DNA of 64,000 nt from Phalacrocorax aristotelis (Eukaryota; Chordata; Aves; Suliformes; Phalacrocoracidae). The stretch lies in assembly GCF_949628215.1 (NCBI RefSeq), contig NC_134279.1, forward strand, positions 58,635,766 to 58,699,765. The letters run 5' to 3'. The notes beneath the pieces are model-generated. The model was given only the letters and a program-made list of their open reading frames with translations, ran no database searches and was not told where the DNA came from. Shown here in pieces: positions 1-11,600 of this stretch. The position numbers and the translations under genes are program-made. Numbering within the stretch: position 1 is the first letter of the stretch; each line of letters begins with the position of its first letter.

Positions 1-50
1 TTGGACTAGATGATCCCTGAGGTCCCTTCCAACCTGCGATTCTGTGATAT
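1..50 (+). repeat. CR1 LINE 3' end (fragment)
   Basis: The window opens inside the conserved 3' end of an avian CR1 retrotransposon. The phrase 'ttggactagatgatccctga' followed by 'ggtcccttccaacc' and 'attctgtgat' is the usual CR1 3' UTR ending, here in + orientation. Most of the element lies left of the window. CR1 is the dominant LINE of birds and is also present in other reptiles, so it supports a sauropsid, probably avian, source. Confidence 0.9.
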
Positions 51-3000
51 AAAATCCAGGGAGTGTAGGCATGAGAAACACCTTACATTTTCAAGATGTT
101 TTTCAAAGGCTTAAAAGGCTGTAATTATGCAAAACACTTCGGCAAACTGTGGCTTTTTGAAATTGTAAGGGGTGACATTCCTCAAAATTAAAAAAGTATT
201 TAATCCTTAAGTAGGAAAGCACTTATATTCTATATCTAAAAAGATGTCTAGAACAATTAATACAGTCTTTCAAGAACTTCACCCCCCTCCACTGAATGAG
301 TAATACAGGGCCATAGGATTTTGTCACAAAATAAAAGTAGAACGTCAATTTAAGTGGCAATTTATTGAATTAGAAAGCACTGCAAATTTTAAGCAAGGTG
401 GTGAAATTCTTGTTAAGTTTTAAATTAAATTCTTTTCAATAGAGTCAATACAACGCACATTGACTATTTTGACAAAAATATCAGCTAAGGCAGGGGGACA
501 AGTCTATCTGGACACATTTTAGAAGAGTTGACACCAGTGCTCTACCTTAAATTTCACTGTTTTACAAAACATCTTGTAAAATTTTATACAGTTTTCCATT
601 AATTCTGAAAATCTGATGGATGCCCTTGGAAGAATCCAAGGAACTAATAAAAAATTCTTCTTCAGAGTATATCCTGTTGTTATGGAAGACACCAGGATTT
701 TTAACATCAGTTGCACTTAGAATTGCCAGAAGGGGTAATTAATTGGCGAAGTATTGCTCTGAACAGATTGAAATCAATACCTCTCTCAACTTTACAGAAA
801 TCTGTCCTCTGGAAAAATGCCAGCATAGTCCATAAGATATAATTATTAATCAGCAGCCCGGCTTGATAATTAGTCATTCTACTTTGCAGTAAGACGGGAA
901 TAAGGATTTCTCCCGTAGTTGTGCACCTTTTCAGTTTCTCCTCTTTGGAGTATATTTTGGCATTTGTTTCAAATTCTTTTTAACTTCCATGACCACTAGA
1001 GAAAAAGGTGCAGGCCAAGTCTAAAAATTCTGACAATCTGGAGGAGGTCAGCTATTTTGGTGACTAACACATTTTGAACTACTGCAAAATAATGAAAATA
1101 AAACGTCTGTTCTCAAGCTAATTTCTGGAGAACCTTAGCAGTTCTAATAATTTTTAAAGCTCAGAAAAGTGTTGATATCACTTCTGGTGGAAGATACCAA
1201 CAAGGATATAGGTTGACTGAGGAGAAAGAGAAATGGAAAGGGGGGAAAAAAAAGGGCAAGGGAAAAAAGCCTTACTGGAGGGCAATCCTTCATAACCAGA
1301 AATTAAATAAAGCCTATTATTTCCCAGAAAATATGGTAGTCAAGGAGGACTGGTTTCCCCAATTGCTTGATGCCATTCATATACGACTCAATGACAATCA
1401 TTTTCTGATTATCATTGCTGTTGCATTAACAGATTATCTAGGAAAGGCTTCTAAACATACAAGGGAGAGGATAAATAAAATGGTGTCAACAGCTTCATAG
1501 ACAGAGCTGAATCTCAAGGTACTTGAAGGAAGACCAACTGACACTTGCTTGAGTTTCAATCTCATGTTCTTTATAGCCCTGTGCTTTTAATTTATCAGAC
1601 CTTAGTAAAGACAGAGGAAGACGTCAAGCTTAAGCAGGTGCCTCCCAATCTCCATCTAGGCAGTAAGTTGGCAGCATCAGGTACCAGAAGCATCACACTG
1701 CTATGCTATGCTAAAATATTTGGTATTGGTGAGAGTAATGCAGAGTGAGAAACAGGTTCTTGGTTTGGTGCTATATAAGTAAGCCCACATTGAAGGAAAA
1801 TGCACAGTAGACTAATATAACACCAAATACTCTCCCGTTGTTGGTCCTGGTGATTATCATAGCTAGTTCCAGTAGTTTGACTGACAATCACTTGCCAAAG
1901 TCTATACCACTTTGGCAACCATAAACTTGGAGCAAGCTCCTTGGGCGTCTTAGAAGCATTTTCTTCTTTGGGACCACAGAAATAGGAATACTAAAGTGCT
2001 ATTTTGATATATGTTTCTAAGTATAAGAAGCTTATAAGGATTAATTTCTTTTAGCCCAAATACTCACTATACTAACTGAAAAAACATTATCTTTTTTGGT
2101 GCACTAATGAGGGAAGAAGTGAGTATCTGAAATATGCAAGAAATTTATAATTCATCTATACAAAAGAAAATAAGAATACTGAAATTTCTCCCAACAGTTT
2201 AATAAGGAGCAATACAAAGAAATGAGAGGATGGCAATGGACTCAAACTCTAATCCTCCCAAACTGATGATTGTCAGCTCATGAGTGTCATGGCCATGCAC
2301 AGAAAATGCCTCCCCAAAAAGCAAGATCTTGTAATAACTACACCCAGAATTCTCAAGTACTTTGTCATGACCCTTAATAAAAATATGTATCGAGAGTTGT
2401 GTACTTCTAGGCTAGAACTGTCGCAGCAGATAGCCACGAAGGACACTACAGCTGGTGCTCAGCTATCACTGGGCTACATTTATTTGAAACAGACTTCCTG
2501 TTATTCCAGCATGTAGAACTGCAACATTCCTCTAGAATTCTTGCTCCTGGAAAGCTAGTCAAAGGTTACAGCCCCCCAAAATACAATTAATAATACAATT
2601 ATTATTATGCCAAAAAGTTCATCAAGAACCAGAGAGGTAGAAAAATCCACAAAAGAAGAAACTAAAGCATCTGCTCTTAAAAATGTTATGTATATGGTAA
2701 ATTGCCAGTGATGTGACAGACAATAACATGGACAGTGAGAAAGACCATCTCTCTTCTATATTTGTAGTGTGACATCAATACATTCTAGACAATAAAGGAG
2801 CATGTTTCTTTATCAACATTCCCAAAGCAGAGAGATATCAGTCAAGATAGCAGATTTTTTAATTGTAGTAAAACTTAGCATTCCTAAATTAATTGGAGTG
2901 CTTTTCTCATCCTCACCACTGTTTTTTTCAGCAGTATTTTACTTTACAGAGAGTTCAGATAAAGCTAGATTCTTGCATGTATTCATGTTTTCAACATCCT

Positions 3001-3795
3001 TTTATCCCTTTGCTTTGTGTAAATGTCAAAGCTATTCCCTTTGAAAATTACTTTAGCTTAGACCAGTCTTACTACTTTCCTGCTAGAAAAATGAAAAAGT
3101 GAAAGCCAGTCAGTATTATTGGAGTAATGAGATCTGACTGGGCAGTTGGTGGGCCTCTATTCATAAGCATTTCTCTAAAGCAGTATTTTCTCTTAACAGG
3201 TTCAGTATCAGCTTTTCCTGTTTTTCCTATAATGATTAAAAGATTCAAAGTTAGAGGTTTCTCATGCATTTTGAAAAGATTAAAATTGAACTTTATAGTA
3301 ATACTGACAGTCTTCTATAAAGCATGCTTTGATAAAGAGCAGAAGTGATGAAATCACATAAAAGTGTTCCAAACACTGGGATGTGAAGTCCACAAAAGCA
3401 AAGTCAATTCCTGCTTGTGTACACTCACCAGAAGGAATGCCTCAAAAGATGTATAACACAAAAAGGACGACATTTCATATGTAAGGAAGAGCCAGTACTT
3501 TTGTGGGATAAAATCATGTTCCTTATAGCATGACTTACTGTTAGAATTGAGTAAATACAATAATTACCTATAACACTGGAATAATCTCTAGGTGTTCAAA
3601 GAATCACGTAGTTCCATTTGCCTTCCTCCTTCCAAAAATTTGAGGTAGCAGGAAAAAGAAAATCTAGAAGCAGAAAAATAACAATGCAAACAAATAAGAA
3701 CCAGCCATTGGAAGGGGGAGAATCTTGAAAGCATCTTGCCTACTCTATTCAGATATAACTTCCTTCCATTTGTCCTGTGATTCCTAAGTTTCAGG

Positions 3796-3828
3796 AAAAA
3801 AAAAAAAACAAAAAACAAAAAACAAACC
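3796..3828. repeat. A-rich simple repeat, (AAAAAC)n
   Basis: A run of A followed by repeated CAAAAAA units. It lies about 45 bases from a T/TTTG tract, and the two form an imperfect inverted pair. Confidence 0.8.
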
Positions 3829-3874
3829 AACCCCAAATACATAAACTCTCAGGTAACTCTGGGATACAAGACAG

Positions 3875-3914
3875 TTTTTTTGTTTGTTTGTTTGTTTTTT
3901 TTTTAAAAAAAAAA
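3875..3914. repeat. T-rich (TTTG)n tract followed by poly-A
   Basis: A T run, four GTTT units and a second T run pass directly into ten A residues. This is low-complexity DNA, able to pair with the A-rich tract at 3796-3828. Confidence 0.8.
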
Positions 3915-6445
3915 CAACCTTAGTGTATTTTCACCCCTATTTTTGGTTAGCTGTAATTCCATGAAGCAAAAAGCAGTGAAGAATTGCTCTGCCACATGAA
4001 GCACTTAAACTGAACACTGTTGCCGAAGAGTAACATTGACCGTATTGGTGAATAAAGCCAAGTACTACCACTAAACATGCTTCAATAAATGAAGTAGCTC
4101 TACAAGAATTCACACTTACTGTTACAGTGGTTCTCAACCCTTTCCTATTTACAGGCCGCTAAAAATTTTCCAGATAAAGAACCTCTACTCAAAAAACCTG
4201 GCCTGCTGAAATAGCATGTCTCTACTTTCAGCTTGGCACCAAACAAACTAACTATACGTGTTTTAAAGTAAAAGAAAATGTAGCCCCATAGGCTACCTCT
4301 ATGTATAATGTGACACCTAGTATCTGACCTCTCATGGTCTGATCTTTTTTACCAGCTGCAAGAACCTCCTAGCTGTCTGAATAGTAGTATTCCCTCGTTC
4401 TTGCATCTGGAGCGTGTAACCTCATCTCTCCCATAGGATTAGTTTTTTTAAGGCTATACAGCCAATTAATACATGTATTTATGGTCAGAAGTTGCTTTGT
4501 TGGTAATTTTGAATGAAAGATTTTGTTCTTATGAAAAAAACAAATGGTGGGTAGTTAGGTTTGTAATTAACACATTCTTCTACTTGGTAAGATTGCGGTA
4601 ATAAAAGGCGATTAAATTGATAGGGGAGTAGGCACCCTTTCCTATTGTAAGAGCTTTGTAAGGGAAATGTAAAAATCACATTGTAATTTCTTAAGAGCTG
4701 CAGAAACTTTCATCATGGGGTCACGTTATGTCTAATTAGGTAATCTACCACATCATGAAACACTGAATTACATCAACAAAAACACAAGACATCGACACAA
4801 CCAAAGAACAATCTTTTTAAAAGCACTGGTGATACAAAAGTCCAGAGAGTTGGAACAAGTTCATCAATATGAATTGTCATTGTTAGCAACAGTTTGCAAC
4901 TACCGTTTGACCGTAATGGTCTAATGGAAGATTTAATCTTCATTAAAATTATTTTCTATTTTAAATGTGCAGGCATTGCACTTCCATGAAACATAATGTG
5001 TTAAAATTTACTGCCGTGGTGTAAACATGCTGGCTTGGTAGTGAACCTGCCCATCCAGAGGATGGTTCAATGAAGCTGATGCTTGGCAGAGGAAAACACT
5101 AGCAGACTTGGATTAGGGTTGTTATTATTATTATTTTGGTTTTATCCTGCTTTATGCTCCTTAGCATTGCTCAGCAAGTGGAAAACAGGAAAAACACAGG
5201 ATGGGAACACAATCTCCTCTATCGGGAATGCACCTATGAAGTTCAAGAACAAGGTGCTTTTTTTTTTTTTAATGTTCACCCACATATGCCTCTGGAAATT
5301 CTCATGCAAAAGTACCTTCATGAGAAACGATCAGAGATCTTTTCTGGCAAAATTAATGAACGGCTCATGAAAACACAATTTGTGGTCTGTTTTTGAAAAG
5401 GATCCATCCTCACAATACAGAGGATTTGTCTAGATACAAAAGCTACACCAACATCACCATGAGTTCAAATTTTTACTCCTATTAATGCTAGTAAGAAGAC
5501 TTGCATGATAATTTTTACTTGAAAATAAGACTGTATTCAGAGTTTAGCTTATATAATTTGATAATTAACTTTTAAGTAAAAGAAATCAGCAAACCCAAGC
5601 CTCCCTTTTTTACTGTTCTGACATCAGTGGCTAAAACCTGACACTTCTGCTCGAACACTCTGATAACGAGCCATGGATAGCTTGACTTCAGCTGGACTGC
5701 CAAACCAAAGCACTGCTCGCGCAGCTAAACCAGCATGAGTTCAAAGCCCAAAACCACAAAAAGGATTTAAGAACATGAACCAATAATATATATATAAACA
5801 TCAGTCCTCTGATGTTCAGCAGTTATACTACTTTTTCCCCCATGTGATAACATCTCTCCACATTTGGGCATTTGGCAGTCCCTGCTCTACTCCGTTCGAC
5901 CAGTCTCGAAAAAGAAAAAAATTTAGTTTTTTCACTATTTCATACTACGACCGTGAACATTAAGAGACAAACAAATGGGCAAATACCTAAAAGCCTACTG
6001 TGTTAAGTGCACTTTTACCGGGTCTTCGCTCTGAACCGAGGGACCCACGGGGGCTGCCCCGCCCGCCGGGACACAGACTCCCTCCCCGCCGGGCTCGCTG
6101 CCCACCCCACCACCACCCCCCCGCATCCGGCCGCCGCCCGCCGCCCCCTGCTCGACTGCCGGCACTTGCCGCTGGCAAGAGTCCCGCGCCCCCCACCCGG
6201 CGGGGCGGCCACCGCCGGGAGGGGGGGGGGGAGAGGGTTCCCGCCTCAGCCCGCCCTCAGCCCGGGACCGTTACCCGCCCCGCGGCCGCTCCTCGGGGCG
6301 GCAGCCGCCAACCGCTCTCCGCAGCCGGCAGGCGGGCGAGGGCCCGCCCCTCGCTAGCCCTCACCCTCCTCCTCGCTTTCTCCTCCCCCTCCCGGCAACC
6401 CCAGGCCCCCTCCTCTCACCGCCAAGCCCCGACCGCCCTTCTCAC

Positions 6446-6800
6446 CTCTCAAGGTCCGGGAAGGGGGCGAGGTTGGGCGGGGAAAGAGAAAACTCGCAGG
6501 GGAGGCGCCGGTGTCCCGCCCCGGCGGCAGCCAGCGCTCCCGCTCCGCCGGGGGAGGCCGCGGGCACCGGCCGATCCCTCCCCGCCGCTAACGGGTCCCC
6601 GGGGGCCCCGCTCACGGCCCCTCCCCCGCGCGCGCGGGGCGGGGAGGGGCGGGGCAAGAGGGCCGAGGGGCGGGGCGCCGCGCCATGCCCCCACCCGCCC
6701 TGCCGAGCTGCCGGCTCCGGCTCCTGCCCCAGAGCGGGAGGCGCGCGCCGCCGCCGGGCAACCGCCGGCTTCCGCGCGCCCGAGGGCATGGGCAGCGCCT
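6446..6800 (-). other. Possible untranslated first exon of a leftward transcript (KLHL5?)
   Basis: On the - strand the island contains a strong splice donor: an exon ending GAGAG followed by GTGAGAAGG, with the last exon base at 6446. This would suit a non-coding first exon of KLHL5 transcribed leftwards. The 5' boundary given is a guess. A second good donor on the same strand (GTGAGTAC) lies near 7068. No KLHL5 coding sequence is visible, so the assignment rests only on position. Confidence 0.3.
6636..6675 (+). promoter_or_regulatory. Cluster of three GC boxes (Sp1/KLF-type)
   Basis: GGGGCGGGG occurs at 6636-6644, 6646-6654 and 6667-6675, all in the same orientation. These are typical proximal elements of TATA-less CpG-island promoters. 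Confidence 0.65.
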
Positions 6801-6880
6801 GGCTGCCTGTGGCGGGGCAGCGGCCGATACTCTCAGGGATCAGGCGGGCGCTTTTGCCTTTCGTGGGGTTTCTCTTGATG

Positions 6881-8509
6881 AACCCTAAAAAAGCTCTCCT
6901 CCTGCCCCAGTGTACTCTCGCCTGTCCTCCAAAACCACAGAGCGAAGCGTTTCCGTAACTTCCCACTCCCCCGTTTAAGTGAAATAAATCTGTAGTGACA
7001 CACAAAGCAACTGTTAACCGCCCCTCAGAATCCTGGCACCGTGTGGTGCTGAGGCAGCCTGTACTCACCATCTAATGAGCAAACACGCTCCAGCCTCTGC
7101 CACCCTTGCTATGTAACGCCTTACGGGTGACCTCTGCCATACAAAGGTAGAATAATTTTCCCAATTAATCAACTGAGTGACAGTCAGATGTGCCTCTTAC
7201 TGATGAAACTAATTTAAAGGCATGTGAGATTATTGCTGAGGCGTGGTTGCACGAGTCTGATGTAGTAATGAGGCATATAGTCCTTTCTTTGCCTAATTCT
7301 GTGAGGAAATGTGGCCTGCGTGGCCGCGTGCTTCATCTGTCTGCCAGTTCTCCTCCCGGCTGACTTTAAAACATTTAGCCAATTTTAACGACATTTGACC
7401 AAAGGATAGAGTTTTCAGAGGTACTGATTGTTCCAGCTGTGTGAAAATTATTAGCTAGGTGGATGGAAAACCCATATTTTTCACTTCAGTTGGCGGGTCA
7501 GGCCACACACATGTATGTGATTCAGCTAGTTTACATGTGCACAACTGCTAAGGGTAATAATGTCTAAAGCTTAGGGTGTCCCTGGGATGTGTGGACAGAT
7601 CATATGTGGGCCTCCTGAACTCAGACACTAAACTAAAATGTGTTGTACAGTAGCTCTAAAATATATATTCCCCATCTGCTTATTGCAGAGTTCTTGGAAA
7701 CCTTCTTCTGTAGAACCTGAAACTCAACACATTCCACGAGCTATTATATTATTATATGATTATATCAGGCTGAACTTGGGGTGTGATCCTGTACGGCAAT
7801 TTCTATTCTATTCTGACCCTGGATACTACCAGCAACGAAAGTCTGAATGTATCAGAAAGGGATAGATACACATATTACCTGACAAAGTTCTTCTGTTATT
7901 TTCCAGTACTTTCTCCATTCCTCTGGGCAGAAAGGATGGGTGAACACCATGCAACATGAAAACGAAAATATACATAACTGATGTGGAAGATATTTCAGGG
8001 GCAATGCAGTATCTCACAAAGTAGAGCTAATTTGCTAACATGACAAATATAAAGCGCACATATCTGACTCACGTGGTTCTGACTCATTTTTATAATGAGG
8101 GTCTGACTAATTTTAAAAAAATCTTCTAGGACAAATGAGAACAAAATTCCTTCACAAAGGTGATCCATTTACTGTTTAGAAGATCTATGAAAGTGGATGT
8201 TAGGGGGTGGTGTTCCTAAAACAAAACTACCCCAAATGAATAAAATAGCTTCTATGCATGATTTTTCTCTTATTTGCATTGTGGTACATGAATTTTATCT
8301 TCAGCATGTGCATTTCAATGACCCTCATCTGTACCACTGTAAGAACAGACTTGGCCTTCTACAGCTTAACGTAATGAGAAGTAAAAAGAGAAGTTGTATT
8401 AGAAAAAAGAAATGAATTGACGTTATTTTGCATAAAGTCTGCACTAAGTTAAAAGCTAAACCAGGAAGGAAGTTACCACCACTATGCTAGATGGGAGTGC
8501 TTCAGTGAC
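6881..8509. other. Upstream flank of TMEM156; TATA-like element at 8048-8053
   Basis: No coding exon was seen. A TATAAA at 8048-8053 lies about 460 bases before the TMEM156 start codon and could mark a local start site, but such motifs are common in AT-rich DNA. The TMEM156 5' UTR could instead come from the CpG island through an unseen splice. Confidence 0.3.
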
Positions 8510-8609
8510 ATGTGCTTGCTTTTGAGAAACTCAGAACTCTTCAGATTAGGACTAGGAATAATTACCATGTTTATTTTATGTTTACCTGATTTTTTCAAAA
8601 TCCATGAAG
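8510..8609 (+). CDS. TMEM156: TMEM156 coding exon 1 (signal peptide / N-terminal anchor)
   Basis: Encodes residues 1-33 plus one base. ATG at 8510 is the first in-frame Met after a stop at 8450, with G at -3. A second Met at residue 20 (8567, A at -3) would leave too short a hydrophobic segment. Residues LFRLGLGIITMFILCLPDFF form the hydrophobic core, and the FILCLPDFFK part aligns with human FILILPEYFK. The donor is GAAG|GTGAGT at 8610. The exon is too short to stand out as a reading frame and was found by working back from exon 2's phase. Confidence 0.85.
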
Positions 8610-11600
8610 GTGAGTGATCAGCTTTTAAATTAGCCTTTTATTTATTCTAAAGTCTGATTGCAATTGAAAAGTTGGCACATGCTTTCCTAAAAGTGATGCT
8701 TAGGATGCTGTACTCGTATGGACTTTGCAAAGCATATAGGTTTTTTTCATTAGATTTTTAACCAACAGTTAATATTATGCATATCATGGTTTGTTATTCA
8801 TTTTTGTACACTGCAAAATTTTTGGTAACTATTTCCATGCAACTGTACTTTTACTTACTATCTTTGTCATTAAGAGAGTAGTTAAAGCATGTATGTTCTT
8901 TTATAGCATGTACTCATGTCTTTAAAAATAACTTTTTTAAAGTTTCTATACTTAAATGCCTACGAAACTTTGTACAATTACTGTCTGGTATGAGATGCTG
9001 TCTGTGAAAGAGATATGCCGTGGTAATCTGGCAAGAAGTAGAGCAGAGTAAGTGTAACTGAGTGAAGAAAATCTTTTAACATAAATCCCAAATATATCTT
9101 GGTGATCCTAAAGGTTGATACTGGATTTGGTATGAATACAAAATATATGTGTGGAAGTTATGCATTCAGTGCTTTCTTACAAATCCATAAATAAATTAAA
9201 ATTTGAATAGTTTTGTCATATCCATTCCTAAGTTTTTGAATAGGTAAATGTTATAATCAAAAGCATGCCTTTGACAAGTGGTGTGTATTCCCAGGCGTCA
9301 TGAAATACATTATTTATGAAGCATAATTTTCTGAAAAAAATTAATATCAAAATATATCCAGATTAGCTTACTTATATTTACACATCTATTTTCATTAACC
9401 GCAAAGAATAAACATGACAGTAACTAGAATATAATTCATAGTTCATAAACAAACAAACTTGGTAAACTGTCATAAGTTTTGAATGTCACAAAATTGATGA
9501 GTCAGTTTACAATGTTGGAATAATTAATGGTTTACCTCCATGCAAAAGTAATCAAAGTATTTGCTAGCACAGACTATGTAAATAAACAATGACATGACTA
9601 TTACCAGAACAAAACACTGACCTTACTGTCAAACATCAAAGAGTGAATAATTTCATTTTAAAGGAATTGGATTTTCTATGGAAAAACACCCTGTAAATAG
9701 AGGCTTAATAAAGGAATTTCATAATCACAGAACTTCCTAACATTAAGCATGTGGGTTTCAGATCTTTGAATATACAGCAATTTCCTAGAGATGCTTTGCC
9801 TGGTTTCATCTCAGTGGTCCTCTTCACTTTTCAGGCTGCCTGCATTCAGGTTTCACGAAAACCTTTCCACATTTCTAGTGATTATTACATTTGGGAGGGC
9901 TCTTCCCCATCCTGCAGTAAGGAGCAAGCCTCTTGTGGGTACGGCTCTCTCTCTGCTATATAATCCACTGGGAAAGTCTAGTCTTTCTGCAGCCCTGCTT
10001 ACAATGTTCAACAATATATATCCCTCCCCTAGAAAGTCCACAGTCCTCTGAGTTGGAAGAAAATAAAGTTTACTGATGCTAGATAGTAATTTGAATGACT
10101 TTCTCAGTAGAGATCTTTCAAGAGGATGGTAAGCACCTTCCCTAACAGGACAGAATTAAAACTTTTTCCTCTCAGGTAATGGGCTTTTACATGTCTACAG
10201 TGTGGCTCACAGGCAGCTCTGGACCCCGTCTAGCCCTGTGTGAAGTCCAAAATGGACTTCATAGTGCTGTACATGGACTGCTGCCACAGCACAGTCAGTG
10301 GATTCCCAAGTCCCCCTACAAATTTCTTGGTGAAAGGGGTATGGTAGGGAATTACCATTAGTTGACCTTGACAGGTGTAGCAGTGGTTTTAGACTGGTTG
10401 CCCAGATGCACACATACCTTGCCAGGAGTGCAGAATTAGCATTCAGTTTCTGCTCCTGGGTCATCTCCACAGAGAAGATCTGCAAAAACACCTACTTCAG
10501 CTGGAAGAACTTGTCCTCAAGAGCCTGCTCCACTCCAGGTTGCATGGGTCAGACCATAAGTGCTTTGAGGAAAACGTTTTGACTCTCCTCAGGGAAAGAT
10601 CAAGCCCCAAATTTTGTCTGGCATTTTTCCTTTTTTGATTAAAATGAATTATTTTCTTACCTGCATTAGGATGTGTATCTTACATATCAACTTATTTTGT
10701 TTTACGAGGAGTTTATGACTCTCTTATGCAGTGTTAGTAAAGTGAAGATAATTGGCTTTGGCATTGGGTTTTATTTCTGTATCCTGTCTGAAATCCTTCA
10801 CTGAACTGTTTCTGAGGTCAGACTGCTGTGATGTGAGCACAGGTGGCCTTTTGAAACTGTCAGATTGCTGCTGAGCACTGGAGCAATTAAAGGCTATGTT
10901 TTTCTCTCTACATAAGGATTTATGAACATGTTACTCCAATTACTCCTAATGGAGTTCGATGCAAAATTTCCTTTTCATAGAAATGCAAGGGTACTACTAG
11001 AATTGGAATCCCAGCTACAAAACTCTAGGTTAGTGCTGCATCAATGTCAGGAAGTGGTTATTTGTGTTCATAAATACGTATTTCATGTTGGGATTCCAGA
11101 AATGTTTTATTCTTAATTTATTTTTTCATGTTGAAAAAATAGTTCAAAGTAAACTCAAGTAAAAATGCATGTTTTGTACAGTAAAGCCTTACTTTAACAT
11201 GGAAGACAGCTAAAATAACACTAATTAATAATTAATTCTATGTGTTTTCTGGTGCTTCCCAGAACTGCATTAATGTACTCTAGCTACAGTAATTTGATAC
11301 TGAAATTTGACTGTGGATACCAAAAGCTGTGGTCGTAATTAAGATTAATGTTTGTTGACTGAACATAAGAGAACAGGAAGGGTGTGGTCAGAGGATGCAG
11401 CAGCGTTTCTGTGTATTTTCAGTGTGGTTTCAATGTTGTTGGAAAGAAAGTTTTTGTTATGATTATAGCTATTTTGCAACATAATTGCACTGGTGTGTTG
11501 CAACTGCACAGTTCTGGGGCTAAGTTACCCTTCCAAACACGAGTGCTTTCATCTTCTTTTGAAGTACAATCAAAACCGAGGAGCTTTGAAACAGGGATGT

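Larger units (their letters stand above)
51..5985. other. No coding exon recognised; probably 5' intron of KLHL5 (- strand)
   Basis: AT-rich sequence with only short chance reading frames on both strands. I looked for the N-terminal and BTB/Kelch-encoding exons of KLHL5, the expected neighbour, and saw none. If the CpG island at 6.0-6.9 kb is the KLHL5 promoter, this stretch is the first KLHL5 intron, but that is inferred from synteny only. It contains simple repeats near 3.8 kb and a short (ATT)n run near 5118-5133. Confidence 0.45.
5990..6880. promoter_or_regulatory. CpG island, probable KLHL5 promoter (possibly bidirectional with TMEM156)
   Basis: This is the only strongly GC-rich, CpG-dense block in the window, and its edges against AT-rich DNA are sharp. 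It carries three perfect GGGGCGGGG boxes at 6636-6675 and a G run at 6221-6231. Long overlapping frames on both strands are simply a result of few stop codons. In human, KLHL5 and TMEM156 lie head to head, so the island sits where the KLHL5 promoter is expected, transcribing leftwards. TMEM156's start codon lies 1.6 kb to the right, so the island could also start that transcript. That it is a CpG island is seen; which gene it serves is inferred. Confidence 0.8.

Noticed and set aside
1213-1500. 95-codon + frame with a Lys/Gly-rich start
   Set aside because: It begins at TTG, lacks flanking splice logic and matches nothing I recognise.
5083-5396. Leucine-rich frame near 5.1 kb resembling a signal peptide
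   Set aside because: It starts at TTG, its hydrophobic run comes from an (ATT)n repeat, and no phase-compatible exon follows.
1-5985. KLHL5 coding exons
   Set aside because: The expected N-terminal and BTB segments were looked for on the - strand and not found; only the position suggests KLHL5.
6000-7071. Long frames in the CpG island on both strands (up to 292 codons on +, 209 on -)
   Set aside because: They overlap on opposite strands, are Pro/Arg/Ala/Gly-rich and have no recognisable domain. High GC with few stops explains them.
8567-8609. Internal Met at residue 20 as the TMEM156 start
   Set aside because: It would remove most of the hydrophobic segment that aligns with the human N-terminus; ATG at 8510 fits the length better.
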